Source of the DNA: Desmodus rotundus
Taxonomy: Eukaryota; Chordata; Mammalia; Chiroptera; Phyllostomidae
Assembly (NCBI RefSeq): GCF_022682495.2
Contig: NC_071389.1
Location: 184,063,556-184,127,555 of the forward strand
Reading direction: 5' to 3'
Length of the DNA stretch: 64,000 bases
Shown: one piece after another, positions 22,575 through 34,260 of the stretch
How positions within the stretch are numbered: the stretch's first letter is position 1
Layout of the letters: each line of letters starts with the position of its first letter
Translations under genes and position numbers: made by a program
The notes under the pieces: model-generated
What the model saw: the letters and a program-made list of their open reading frames with translations, nothing else
What the model was told of the DNA's origin: nothing
The model's database searches: none

Positions 22575-22945
22575 ATGTCTTAGTCTCTTCAAACTGCTAT
22601 AACAAAATACCACAGACTTGGTGGCTTATAAACAACAGAGATTTATTGTCCACAGTTCTGGAAGTTAGGAAGTCCAAGGACAAGTTGCTAGCAGAGTTGG
22701 TGTCTGGTAAAGACCTGCTTCCCAGTGGGTTAGCTTTTCACTGAAGCCTCAAATGACAAAAGTGGGGAGGGAGCTCTCTGAGGTCTCTTTTACAAAGGTT
22801 CTAGTCCCCTCCATGAGGGCTCCACCCTCATGATCTCAGCACCTCCCAGAGGTGACCCCTCCTAATACCATCACATTGGCTGTCAGGATTTCAACATGTA
22901 ACTTTGGGCCACGGGGAGAATACAAGCATCCAAACCATAGCAGCC
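22575..22945 (-). mobile_element. MLT1/MST-type MaLR LTR (antisense)
   Basis: A near-complete solo LTR of about 370 bp. The plus strand opens 'tgtcttagtctcttcaaact', continues with 'accacagacttggtggctta' and 'cctcatgatctcagcacctc', and closes 'gcatccaaaccatagca'. The ends fit the TG...CA pattern. The frame at 22523-22744 is internal to it. Confidence 0.85.
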
Positions 22946-23424
22946 CCTTTTACAAGTGAGAACACTGAGCCTCAGAGGGAGAGACTGACCGGGAACTGCA
23001 TTAACTCTTTCAAGCCATTTGTTGTAAGTGCATAGGACAAAAAGAGTCCTTCAAAAGAATGAAGGACTTTGCCGCAAGGCCAAAGGCTGCTGAATATTCC
23101 AGAATCTCAGCTTAGGTGATGTTCTGTAAAACTTTCCTTCCATTGGCTATGTACAGTTTCTGCTACTCACTAAGGCTTCGTTAATTTGAGGAATGTAACA
23201 AGTTAAAGAAAACTCTTGCATGTTAATACCCGGAGTATGACCTACCTGTCTTTTCTTTACTTGTATGAATTTACTTCATAGACAAAGTCACATAAATTTG
23301 CAAAGGTATGTATACAGGATATCCCTTGTAGCTTTCTAATAATAAAAACAAACACATAGTTACTAAGAAATAGCTTAAGTGTCTCTCAAAAGGTGGCACT
23401 GTACAACTATTATGGTACATTTTT
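22946..23424. other. Unassigned sequence
   Basis: No gene or assignable repeat seen. Confidence 0.4.
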
Positions 23425-23660
23425 TCCAGCCTTGTTGAGATAGCATTGCCATATGACGTGTAAGTTAAGGTGTGCCACATGATGATTTGACACATGGATA
23501 TATTGCAAAATGATTACCACAGTAAGGCTATTCACTCCTCCATTCCCTCACAGAATCACCACTGTGTGTGCATGTCTGTATGGGTGTGTGTTGATAACAC
23601 TTAAGACCTATTTTTTTCACCTACCCATCTTGATATCTGGCCCCATGTTCTCTGATGATC
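23425..23660 (-). mobile_element. L1 3' fragment (antisense)
   Basis: The plus strand reads 'ttgttgagatagcattgcca', 'gatgatttgacacatggata' and 'tattgcaaaatgattaccac', an L1 3'-UTR region in antisense, diverged. Confidence 0.65.
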
Positions 23661-24309
23661 AAAATCAACCAGGGAAACACCTAAAATGTATGGCAGTGAT
23701 TGCAATGTGTGTGGCCTGAATTGGACCTGGTCTGTCTCAGCTTTGTTTTTTGTATTGTATTTTCTTTACCCTTGCTCAGTACCAACTCAGAGGGTAAGTG
23801 CCAGCTTTGCTGGGCATTTTCATATTTGCAAAAGAAGTCCACCATTTCCAAATAAGCCTTGGCTAGATAGCAACATAAATAAATCTGTGGAAGCTTGGGA
23901 AAGTTAGGAGAGACACATTTTTTGTGGCCAAAAAAAAAAGTCCCCCTTGGAATGTTGGCAGCAAAGTGAGAGGTAAGGTTAGCAATGAGGGACCAGTGCC
24001 AAGGCTTGGGGGGATGGGATACACATTGGGCTGCCAATCTGTAGTCCAGTTTTGTTTGGTTTGTTTTTTTTTAATTAAACAGATGATTATTGAGCTCCTA
24101 CTTTCTGAGACCCTTTGCTATGAGGGTATCATGAGGACAGGAATGAACAGGAAGCTGAAGGAGGAGAATGGGTCTCCTTGAGGGGGGACCTGTTACATAG
24201 AGTCCTACCCCACCAGTTTATAGCTCCGTACTAGCCCACTAGTTCTCAGTTCCTTCCTAGGCTTTACCCACACAAACCACGCCTCTTGCTCTCCTCCATG
24301 ATGTCACCC
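23661..24309. other. Mostly unassigned; short L2-like piece
   Basis: An antisense L2-like block is visible at about 24075-24165 ('tattgagctcctactttctg'). The 118-codon minus-strand frame at 23681-24037 has no recognisable domain. Confidence 0.4.
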
Positions 24310-24545
24310 TGGCTTGGGCATGACCTGGGCTGCAGTACCGGTTTTGCCATTCAATAGTTGTGTGACGTTGGGCAACCTGCTTACACCCACTGAATTTCCA
24401 TTTCCTCATCTGAAAAACAGGGTTTATAATGCTCACTTCTTCAGATTTTTATGAGCAGTCAAGATGGTTTATGGCAAGAGTTTAGAACAGTATCAGGTGT
24501 ATATACTAAATGGTCCATGCACAATAGGTACACTCATTAAGATGT
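24310..24545 (+). mobile_element. MIR SINE
   Basis: Sense MIR: 'agttgtgtgacgttgggcaa', 'catttcctcatctgaaaaac', 'agggtttataatgctcactt', then a diverged tail. Confidence 0.8.
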
Positions 24546-24579
24546 CCATTGCAGCGGACTTTTGAGTTATTAACAACAC

Positions 24580-25015
24580 CACTACTTGCAACATTATTCA
24601 GCCATGAGAAAGGACATCCTGCCATTTGTGACAACATGGATGCACCTGAGCACATTATGCTAAGCGGACTAAGTCGGACAGAGAAAGAAAAGTACTATAT
24701 GGCATCACTTGTATGTAGAATCTAAAAAGGTCAAAAACAGAGAGTGGAATGGTGGTGCCCAGGGGATGGGAGGGGGACTAGAGTGCTGGTGTTGAAGGGT
24801 GCAGACTTGTAGTGAGTAGTAAAGAAGCCACAGAAACCTAACGCACAGTATAGTGAATATAGACAATAACATTGCACTATAATCACATAATGTGATAAAT
24901 ACTGCAACAGCAATCATATTACAATACATAAATGTATCTAGGTAACAGGCTGCACACCTTAAACTTACACAAGGTTACATGTCAGATTGATTGAATAAAA
25001 AATTTAAAACAAATA
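24580..25015 (+). mobile_element. L1 3' end (5'-truncated)
   Basis: Sense L1: 'acattattcagccatgagaa', 'acatggatgcacctgagcac', 'agtcggacagagaaagaaaa', 'gtatgtagaatctaaaaagg', then the 3' UTR ending 'gattgattgaataaaaaatt' with an A-rich tail. No confident TSD. Confidence 0.85.
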
Positions 25016-25159
25016 TCATTACTATTTATTGCAAAAAACACTCTGTCTGCCTTAAGGAAACGGGGCTTTACTTGGGGTACACAGCTGCACCCGCTCCCAT
25101 GCGCCCGTCGGCTCTAGGCTCAGCGCTGCCTTCACACAAGTGGCTTGGTGCACTGAGGG

Positions 25160-25390
25160 CAGCACGCAGGACAGTTGTGAGCTCTGAGCCAGGGTCAGGC
25201 TGCCTGGATTTGAACCCCTGCTGCTCCACACACACGATGGAGGGCCTTGAACAAGTCCCAGAACATCTCCCACCCTCAGTTTCCTCAGCTGGAACGTAAT
25301 TAATAACAGGACTTATCTTATGGGAGCGCCCTGGGGATAAAGCAGCACCACAATGCAAAGGGCTCAGCACCCAGCACCCAGCACCCAGGA
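25160..25390 (+). mobile_element. MIR SINE
   Basis: Sense MIR: 'ctgcctggatttgaacccct', 'gggccttgaacaagtcccag', 'cctcagtttcctcagctgga', 'ggacttatcttatgggagc'. It ends in a short (cagcacc)n tandem at about 25361-25388. Confidence 0.82.
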
Positions 25391-26278
25391 AACGTGCAAA
25401 CTTTACAAACTCGTGCTGAATGGACAAACACTTCCTTGGAAGTAAAAAGCTCCAACATGGACGTCTAAGTCCAGCGCCCTGCAGAGTCAAAGGGGGCAAT
25501 GAGCATGTGTGACTTCAGGGTCCAGAGGGGCTCCATGATTTCTCTTTTCCTCTTTAGCCTCGCCATCTGTGAGTTAACAGACCAGCTGGACCAGATGGTC
25601 TCCAAAGGCCAACAGCAGCTCAGGTTTGCTCTGATTTCTAAAAACGCCCTGGAGAAGCATCTGCCTTTCAGACACAAGTGTGGGGAAATCCAGGTTAGGA
25701 TGCACAGGAGAGAGGTATAGTGGGGATCAAAAATAGGGGCCACGGGTGTGACATCTCCCCTTCGAAACCCACCACACACCACAGGCATGTGTGGCCCACA
25801 CAAATCAGCACCCTCGCGGCTGTCCTGCTCATTACTTTGCAGAAATAAGTTGAAACCCCTCTCGGCCAAAATATATCACTCTGTGAACTGAAGTGTGGCC
25901 AAATTCTGGCCTGGTGTACAGTCACAATTCAGAAAGAAAAACAGGCCAAGTAGAAAGCAGCAGCTTATATGCCAACCCCTGGTCAAGTAACATAAAACAA
26001 ACGGCTCATAGTGGAGACTCTGGCCCACTCACGAAGCACAGGGTCACCGGCAGAAGTGAGGATGCAGCCCTTCCACAGCGGCCTCCCTGAGTTGGGGCAC
26101 CAGCTCACAGCTCCAACCTTCTGCCTCTGCCACCCTTTCAGGTATTTGGGGATGGTTTTGCTTTTCATTGTAATTTGAAATGATTCCATGGCTCCGTTCT
26201 ATTGTTGTTCTGTGTACAGTGAGTAATGAAACACATTTAACGGCACCTTTTGGGCGCCTTTTCCTTTGATTTTTCCAG
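25391..26278. other. Unassigned sequence upstream of the dynein exon remnant
   Basis: No second exon could be recognised by eye. Long open frames on both strands (for example 134 codons at 25465-25869, minus) overlap and show no domain. The last 25 bases are pyrimidine-rich and form the polypyrimidine tract and AG (26277-26278) ahead of the exon remnant. Confidence 0.4.
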
Positions 26279-26518
26279 CTTAATGACATTATTGGGAGGG
26301 CTTCAGGGTTGGTTATGCAGATGTACTTCCTGGCGAAGCTGCTGCTTCAGAAGAAGTCATTACTTTTTGTGGGGCCCACAGGCCCTGGAGAGGCTGCTCT
26401 TACAAACAGCTTCCTGCGACAGTTACCTCCTGAAAAAATATGTTATGTGTCAAATTAACTTCACAGTGCAGACCTCAGCTAAGCAGACCCAGGACATCTC
26501 CCTAACGGAACTTGAAAG
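26279..26518 (+). pseudogene. Decayed exon of an axonemal-type dynein heavy chain (AAA3 module)
   Basis: Dynein heavy chains are microtubule motors with six AAA modules. This 240-bp stretch encodes the start of the third module, including its ATP-binding loop. In the frame starting at 26279 it reads LNDII, then a hydrophobic helix with KLLLQKK, then LLFVGPTGPGEA, a degraded P-loop where the family has GPTGTGKS. The essential lysine is glutamate and the following serine is alanine, so ATP binding should be lost. TNSFL and LPPEK follow. A one-base insertion in the A-run near 26431-26440 then shifts the frame; the next frame continues KYVMC, INFTVQTSAKQTQD and LER, matching the family INFSAxTSAxQTQD block. 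Read without correction, the frame stops at 26456-26458. A pyrimidine tract and AG precede it, and AAG|GTACCC (weak donor) follows at 26518/26519. Retained splice sites argue for a decayed gene or duplicated genomic segment, not a processed copy. The DNAH paralogue is not determined. Confidence 0.82.
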
Positions 26519-28326
26519 GTACCCAGAGTTTTAATTAAAATCAAGACTGTAATTGTGCTTAGTTAACTCCTCCGAGATTATCCACAAAATAATATGAAGC
26601 GCTTGCCTTCAGTTTCTGACAGAATAAATGAAACTTGATTTGTCCCTCCCTGCAATGTTTATTACCAGGGAAACTACATTTTAATTGTTGTTGACAAATA
26701 TTCTGATTTATGGGGAGCATAAAATGGAACGCGGTCTAGATGGCACGTGTGTACTTAACTTCTTCTTCTTTGCAAAATTTTGCTTCAGGAGGCAGTGCTA
26801 GCTCATCTGTCATGGGTATTCTTTAGGCCAAAGCGTATTAAAGTAAATCACCAGATTGGATCTTGAGTAGGAAAAAGAACCATCTGTTAGGGATAGATGG
26901 AAGCAGTGGGCGATAGAGCTGGAACTTGCCAACCCAGGGAAGGCAAAAGGATCAACTGGAAGAATGGCAGTGTCCAGGGGATTCTTTCCAGAAGCTACTG
27001 AGCTTTCCAGCATGTGATCATGCATTTTTAATTCATCACATGGCAAAAAGACAAGTCAGACACTGACTGGCACCATAAAAGAAAATGTACGCCATACCGG
27101 GAACTGTTCAGGAGGGAGGACTCTGCATCCATTCCACACAGACAATTTTGTATTCTGTTTAAAGTTTTGAACTGAAACTGGAGGATGTAGACATGGTTGA
27201 AGAATCTACTTACATCACAGATTCTGTTCATAATGTTAGTTCACTGTTAGAAAAACATTTGGAGGTAAATATGCCCAGGACTTTTATCCAAACAAAGTCA
27301 AAATACAGTAACTGACTGGTATATATAGAATGTCCATATATATGTCAGGGACATGTTATGTTATATAAATCTTTCAGGTGTTAATGACAGAAAGTATTTG
27401 CTACCATATCAAAAATGTATGGGGTCTGATAGTGGTCATTTTTTATATGTTGATTAACTCTAATGCTACATGTTAATGCTATACGTTGATATATTTCAGC
27501 ACTCTTAAGCTGAGTAATCTTTAGGATTCACAGTATTTCTTCCCATAAGGAGAGTTAAGCCTCAATCATACACAAAATTACTATTCTCGTTTTCGAGGTC
27601 CTTGTCCTAGAAAAAGCAAAATGGATGGTCCTCTTCGCCTTCACCAAGGCCGTGGGGATTACAGACTTTGCATACTTTGCTTTCAGAATTTCTCCTACAG
27701 CTGCTTTCTCCAACTTATATCCCGAACACTCTGCTTTTGCTTCATTTTTAGCTCAAAAAGCTCTTTCAAGCATAATTAAATCATTTAATGTTCCTGAGTG
27801 TTATCTTCCTCCTTAAGAAATGCAATTTCATGTCATGTCTTTCATTCGAACTCCTATCGGTATTTCTGCCTTAGACTATACCTGTCTTTATGAAGTTCTT
27901 GCAGGGACATTTCGAACGCCAGAGTTCTCAAGTTAACCCAATATTGCCCCGTCACTACTCCCGCTAGTGCACTTTCTTTGCCACATTTTGAGACTTGAAA
28001 ATCACTGTGGGGATTCTGCATTATATCTCGGTCAAGTTCTCCATCCCTGTCTCCTGGGGAGAGAACAATGTGACAATCAAGCCTTTTCTTACAGTTGACA
28101 TTTGCAGCATTCAGATAGAAAAATGGATTTTCTCTTCTTCTTAAGCTCTAAAATTTTTCAAATCTGATGGCAAGTCTGGAAAAAAAATTAAAGAATTTTG
28201 ATCAGAGTGGCACAAAAGAATGGTTGGGACTCAGAGAGGCCATGTGCAGAACCTAGAATTTGGGAATAACTGCTAATTTGGCAACTTGACCTAAAAAGAA
28301 GCAGTGTCAAGAACAGCTGCCCTCTT
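26519..28326. other. Unassigned sequence downstream of the exon remnant
   Basis: No further dynein exon is recognised. Bases 26540-26760 are AT-rich and repeat-free and could be conserved non-coding sequence. The 63-codon frame at 27625-27816 and the overlapping minus-strand frames at 26810-27231 show no domain. Confidence 0.4.
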
Positions 28327-29427
28327 ATCCAGCTCGGGCTGCCATAGAAAAATACCACAGACTATATGGCTTTTTTGTTTAATGATTCAAGTCTCTCTCT
28401 CTCTCCCTTTTTATTTTTAATTTGAGTAAAGTTGGTATGCATCCTATATTGGTTATATGAATTTCAGGAGCACAAGACAGTGATTGGACATGTTTACACC
28501 TTACAATGTGATGACCCCACTAATTCTAGTAATCATCTGTCACCATATACACTTGTCACAGTATAAATGACTATATTTCCCTTAATCTTTTCCACCCATC
28601 CTCTCACACCCTTCCCTCTGACAGCCATTCCTTTGGTCTCTGGTTTTATTTTTGTTTGTTTGTTTTGTTGTTTTTAGATTCCACATATAAGTGAAACCAT
28701 ATTTGTCCTTCTCTGTCTGACTTCCTTCACTTAGCATAGTACCCTCTAGATCCATCCATGTTGTCACAAATGGCAAGATTTTGGCCTCTGTTGTTGCTGC
28801 ATAATATCCCCTTGTGTGTGTATATATCACATCTTATTTATCCATTCACTTATTGATGGACACCTAGGTGGCTTCCATGTCTTGGCTATTGTAAATAACA
28901 CTGCAATGATCATAGATAGAGGTACATATATCTTTTCAAATTAGTGTTTTCATTTTCTTCAGATAAAAACCCAGAAGTAGAATTGCTGGCTTATATGCTA
29001 GATTCAGTTTTTTGAGGAATCTCCAAACTATTTTTCACAGTGGCTACACCAATTTATAGTAAGATACGGGCAGCTTAAACAAACAAATGAAAAAATGTAT
29101 TTCCTTACAGTTCTGAAGGCTAGAAGTCCAAGATCAAAGTGTTGGCAGGTTTGGTTTCTCCTAAGGGCTCTCTCTTTGGCTTACAGCTGACCACCTTCTC
29201 GCTGTGTCCTCACACAGCCTTTCCTTGGAGTTTGCCTATCCCTGGTGCCTCTCCATCTTCCTATGAGGACACCAGTTATATTGGGTTGTGGCCGACTCAT
29301 ATGACCTCATTTAACCATGATTACCTCTTTAAGCATCTTATCTTCAAATACAGTAATATTTTAAGGTACTGTAAGTTAAAAATTCAACATATGAATTTTG
29401 AGAGGACACAATTCAGTATATACAGCT
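28327..29427 (-). mobile_element. MLT1-type MaLR LTR (antisense), split by an L1
   Basis: The left part (28327-28378) reads 'cagctcgggctgccataga' and 'accacagactatatggctt'. The right part (about 29052-29427) resumes 'cagcttaaacaaacaaatg' and 'gctagaagtccaagatcaaa', and ends 'gaggacacaattcagtata'. Together they form one antisense LTR of about 430 bp, interrupted by an antisense L1. Confidence 0.85.
28379..29051 (-). mobile_element. L1 3' fragment (antisense) inside an MLT1 LTR
   Basis: Starting from a T-rich end, the plus strand reads antisense L1 text: 'gtaaagttggtatgcatcc', 'ttagattccacatataagtg', 'cttcacttagcatagtaccc', 'cttattgatggacacctagg' and 'ttttcacagtggctacacc'. It is 5'-truncated at about 29050. 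A short TSD in the LTR (ggctt / agctt) is possible but weak. Confidence 0.85.
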
Positions 29428-29699
29428 GAAAATGCTCTTTAGTATGGAGAGAGCAACCACTAAGGAAAAAAATTATTTAAATCAGCCCAAGATGCAGAGC
29501 CCTCCACTGGGCAGCATGAATAAAGAGCATCTTTTGAAGAATTTTATTTTTGTACCTAAAAGGGCTGCATGAGAACTATGGGATTCACAGACCAAGGGAA
29601 TATTTTTGAGAAAGAGAAAGATTCAAGAAATGGATAATCAATGCTAAGTAACTGTTCACAGGACGTTCCTGGTTAATCTAGACTCCAATTTATTCTAAG
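29428..29699. other. Unassigned sequence
   Basis: No gene or repeat recognised. Confidence 0.4.
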
Positions 29700-29870
29700 C
29701 CCAGTATTAAGGCATTGGATAAATCTTCCACAGTATTTCTAGACTGTGAGTTCTCCGAAGCATGGACTCTGTGTCATACATCCCTTGTGGCCTTCATGCC
29801 CAGTAAAGGACCTGACACATTCAGTGGGATGTGTTTCCTGAACGGAAGCAAAGCCTTTGTTAGCAGAGCA
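29700..29870 (+). mobile_element. L2 LINE 3' end
   Basis: Sense L2 text: 'ctagactgtgagttctccga', 'agcatggactctgtgtcata', 'cccagtaaaggacctgaca'. Diverged. Confidence 0.55.
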
Positions 29871-31569
29871 AATGAGGAGACTGTGGAGAGCCTCGAGTCC
29901 TGCTGTTTTCATTATATGAGGTATAACCATCCAGTGTTTCTCTCAAATTAGAGCTTTTCTTCCAGAGTGGTATTTGAAATAGAATGCATGACAACTGCGA
30001 ATAAAATGAAGAATCTGCTTTAAACTTCGACTCATTTGTTCCTAGTGTTTACTCAGAAAGTATTTGCAGAACATACTAAGGTATGAAAAGTTTCAGAGAG
30101 ATTGACAGCCCCCTTGGAATGTCAGGGGCCCTATGGAAATGATCTAAATATTTCCCATAAACTCTCATCAAACTTCAACACATGAATTCTTTTAAATTCA
30201 CACCAATTCTTAGAGAAATATATGGCATGCTCTTTATTCTCTGACTTCTATATCTCTTCACAATTGTACCAGATGGAAATTTCAACTAAGCTCCTAATTT
30301 TATCCCTTATGAGCTTTATTAAATACCAACTATTCAGCCAACCCACCCTCAGACAAATCAGTGTTTCTTAGTAAAGAACTCTGATTTTCACATATTAGCA
30401 TGGCACTCTAGGGAATCTTAGATGTTTTATGTCTACTCTATTAACTTTTAGTTGAAGACTTATCTGGTAAATCCATGAAGGTATCAGGCCCATCCTTCAC
30501 ACCCCAGGTGTTTTCTTAAAACAGTAGGTGAAGTACATGTTGATTCTACTGTCCAAAGTTTCTTTTATTTCTTCTAAAACACAAAGCAATTTCACACGTG
30601 TTCCCTTTTCTTTACAATATCCCTCTCAAGAATTCCAATTGCAGTGACCCCGTTTTGTGAATGTTTTCCTACAAGCTATGGCATGCACATGAAGCTGGCT
30701 ACACTCTTCGTCAACATCAGTGGCAGAGCTGACTTGAATAGCTTACCAGGGAACCTTCCAGAAGACACCTGTAATTGAAACAGCTGCTGGCATTCTGTGA
30801 GTACTCAGTACAACATGACTTCATGTGGCAATAGATTTCAAATCAACCAAGCTTCAATTAAAAATTTTCCACAGTGGTTCAGGACCACTTATACAACAAA
30901 GCTCTCCTCTGATTATTGTTTTCACAAGAGAAAATTAGCAGGCAGAGCCACAGTTAGCAACCTGGAGATGACAGTTGAAAGTTGTCAATCTCTGCTCTAT
31001 GGGGAACTGAACAGTGACTACTCCTTAAAAGATGGAAGGGACTTTTTCTCTCACTGTAGACAAGTTATGTGTGGCCAACCTGAGGACTCTGTGTTCAGTG
31101 CCTTTGTTAATCCTATTCCTAATGAAGTTTAAGTTAGAACCAGGTAAGCATGGTTGCAAGGGCTCTCAAGGAGCATTTTATCCAACACTTCATTCATGCT
31201 TGAATTTCTTCCATAATATCCCCCAACAGATGATCACTCACTCTTTGCTTAAACATTCCCAATATAGTAAGGGGTCATTTCTCCTTTGAACATCTCTGAC
31301 TTATGAGGAAATTTCACTATTTTTCATTTCTGTACAATAAAGAGAAATGCCTACTCTAACTTCAACCTGTTCATTCCAGATCCATCTAATGGGGTCCCAG
31401 AGAACTGATCTTTCTTATACAAAATAATACCTTTAACAGTTGGTGATACCCATCCTATCTCCTTTTCTCCCAGACAAACAATCCCAGCTTCTCCAAACAC
31501 TTTTTAATAGGTCATGGGTTCTGGTTACCACCTTTCTATGGTGGTCATACCACTGAAGGTATACAGTTC
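29871..31569. other. Unassigned sequence
   Basis: No repeat or gene recognised. The 111-codon frame at 30797-31132 has no domain, although a GGTAAGC donor-like site follows it at 31143. I do not call it. Confidence 0.35.
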
Positions 31570-31650
31570 AACATGTATTCATTTGACAGAAATTTATTGA
31601 GTGTCTACTACATGTCAAGAACTTGCCCAATATGTCTATGTCTTGCCAAA
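31570..31650 (-). mobile_element. L2 LINE 3' end (antisense)
   Basis: The plus strand reads 'tgtattcatttgacagaaat', 'ttattgagtgtctactacat', 'gtcaagaacttgcccaa', the reverse complement of the L2 3' end. Confidence 0.65.
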
Positions 31651-32733
31651 TGAAGCCACGAACTAAAAATTAGGCTATACATGTGGTCTAAAACTGCACT
31701 AAGAGACTACAAAAAAAACTTAGTTAGGTCCCATAGTATCTTCTTGCATAAATTTCTTCCAGAATATCACTTCCCATTAATCTGGAAGCCATATTCCTAT
31801 TACTATAACTGAAGATTGCAGCAGTTTTGGTTATATTTTGGGTTCCTGTTTTCAGTCAGGAATAATTGTGGTATTCATGGTAACATTTCCAAAACATTCA
31901 TGGCTTAATTCATGAATGGTTTGGTTTTTGCTGCTTGGCAGGTGGCATGAGGTTGGGAGGTAAGAGCAGGGGAGAGGCTGTGCTCCTCGGTCTTTCATGG
32001 ACCCAGACTTTGGCACCTCCTGGGGCCTGAGAGCCCCTCACTGATCCAGCCCTACATCAAGGGAAAAGTGAAATTATGGGGATTCCTTGATTAACACTCT
32101 TAACTACCTTGGCCCAAAAGGGAAGTACATTACTTCTCATGTTCTACTGGCAAAAAATGTATCCCAAGGGAGACTGGGAAATGTAGGCCAGACAGGTGCC
32201 AGAAAGAAGAGAGGAACTGACTTATGTTGATTACAGCAGTGTCCACGCAGCTGCTTTGGCAGCTGTCTTCAACTGTGGCCTCACATAAAACTCCCTGTCC
32301 ATTTAACCCTCAATCTCCTACAAAAGGTCATATGAATTATACTGTCCTGAATGTGTACACTTGGTTTACTAGACTCAAGAGTAGATATTTTGAACATAAA
32401 ATAATATTGAGCGTCTATTGTAATTGAAAAATAAACAATTTTAAAGGAGATGTGTTTGTTAATTTTTGTCTGATTCTATTCAGACTGTTTGTTTTGTTTT
32501 GATTTCCATCTTTATTGTCACAGATAAGATACACTATAACTTCCCTATTCATATCAACTTATCATCTGTACTTTTTATAAAATTGTTGTTACAGCCTCAT
32601 CACAGACATTAATTAAAAAGTTAAACTATCTGGGGCAGAGGACAGAGCACTATGGGACACTATTAAAAATCTCCTTTACCGGCAGTGGAAATGAGCATCC
32701 TTTGTATTTAGTCATTCTTCAGATTACGAAGCT

Positions 32734-32772
<39 letters not shown>

Positions 32773-32859
32773 CACCCCGCTGGACTGCCTATCTCTTCAT
32801 CATTCCCTTGCTTGCTTGCTTGAAAGCCATCATTCATATATTGAATGAATATTTTTTTA
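31651..32859. other. Unassigned sequence
   Basis: No gene recognised. Contains a (CA)n tract at 32736-32770. Confidence 0.4.
32736..32770. repeat. (CA)n microsatellite
   Basis: About 17 uninterrupted AC dinucleotides. Confidence 0.97.
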
Positions 32860-33060
32860 ACCTTTACTGTGGACCAGGTACCTTGCTAAGCTTTTGATAT
32901 ATTTCTCTTTAATCCTCACAAAAACCTGTCAAGTAGTTATACTCACCTTACAGATAAGGAAAGTAAAACTTAGGGAGATAAAGGAGTCCTCTAAAGCGAG
33001 GTAGTTTAGAGTCAGAATTGAAGCCCTGATGTCTGCCTATAAAGCCTGCTTTTTCATGTA
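32860..33060 (-). mobile_element. MIR SINE (antisense)
   Basis: Plus-strand reading of an antisense MIR: 'tgctaagcttttgatatatt', 'ctttaatcctcacaaaaacc', 'ttacagataaggaaagtaaa', 'tcagaattgaagccctgatg'. Confidence 0.72.
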
Positions 33061-33189
33061 CTTCACTACCTTGTACCTCAGTGTGTCCTCTTCCCTGTTT
33101 TCCCCTGTCTTGGGGCCCAAAGGGCATGGGGTTGGAGGGGAAGGGATAACCTCAACAAACATATCCTAATTATTCTCCAGAGACTATTG

Positions 33190-34260
33190 TTACATTCATT
33201 GTCACTCATTATTTTCCCAATATCCAATGGCAAATATACCAAACCATGGATTTCTCCATATCCAGTAGACCTTTATGCTGGCCCTTCTCCTGGGTGTTCT
33301 TCAACTCTGTTGGCCACTGCCGCCCTCTTGAAATGCTTTCTTTCATCAGTGTCAGTGATACCTCACCGTCCTGATTTCCTTCTCTCCCTCCCGCCATCCC
33401 TTCTTGTCTGCTCCTCTGTTTAGCATTACATGCTGTTCTTCCTTAAAGGGGGAATCTAGGACCCGTCTTCTCATCCATGCCTGTGGCTACATCACCACAT
33501 AAAGCAAATAAGTCCAAATGCACATATGCCATTTTAGACTTTCATCTGAGCTCCAGACCCAAATATCCAGACCCAATACTTCTTTGACTCATCACATGCA
33601 TCAGCCCAAAGGCAGACATGAGAATCCCTGGCAAACCTAGTTTTCTTCCAGGGTTCTCTTAGCTCACCTAACAGTACCACTACGAGAATCACCTCTCTGC
33701 CCCTACCCATCACCATCCTGTCATTTTTACTTCATAATTATCTGAATATTCACTCATTCTCTCCACCTCTGCCACTTCTACCTCGATCCAGTCCTACTTT
33801 GCTCTCTCTTCTGAAATAGCCTACTGGCTGGTCTGCCCACATCCATCCCGGTCTCCTGACAACCCACACCCCACACTGCAACCACAGTGATCTCACTAAC
33901 ACCTAAATTCATAATCACAGATTCCTCTGCTTTAAATTCCCTATGGCTCCCCATTGTCCTCCAACCCCTAACCACAAGGACATTTTCTCAGCCCCCCTGA
34001 GACGCCATGTTCCCTCCTGCCACAGAGCATTTACACATGTTGTGCCCTCTGCCTGAAATGTCCCTTCCCGTGACCACCCCTCCCCCTTTCCTGAAACAAA
34101 CTGTAGGTATGCCTCACTTCAGGGCAAACACCACTTCCCAGGGAAGACTAGGTCAATTCTCTTGTCCTATGCTCATACTTACAAGCCTTTCTCCTTTGTT
34201 GGTTCTTATTTAATCTAGTGATTCCGAGTGCCTAGCACATTTCTGTTGCATCAATGATCT
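33190..34260 (+). mobile_element. L2 LINE, long sense fragment
   Basis: About 1 kb of sense L2 covering the end of ORF2 and the 3' region: 'tctgaaatagcctactggct', 'tctgcccacatccatcccg', 'accacagtgatctcactaac', 'ttccctatggctccccattg', 'ttacacatgttgtgccctct', 'gcctgaaatgtcccttccc', then 'tgattccgagtgcctagcac'. It is the longest L2 copy in the window. Frames here (33187-33423 +, 33534-33975 -) are fortuitous or decayed reverse-transcriptase remnants. Confidence 0.8.

Noticed and set aside
25052..25869. Slightly GC-richer region as a CpG-island promoter
   Set aside because: CpG density is low by eye, and part of it is a MIR SINE. No TATA/Inr arrangement or downstream gene start is supported.
30797..31149. 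Possible exon with a GGTAAGC donor after a 111-codon frame
   Set aside because: No recognisable domain, no convincing acceptor, and the frame overlaps another of similar length.
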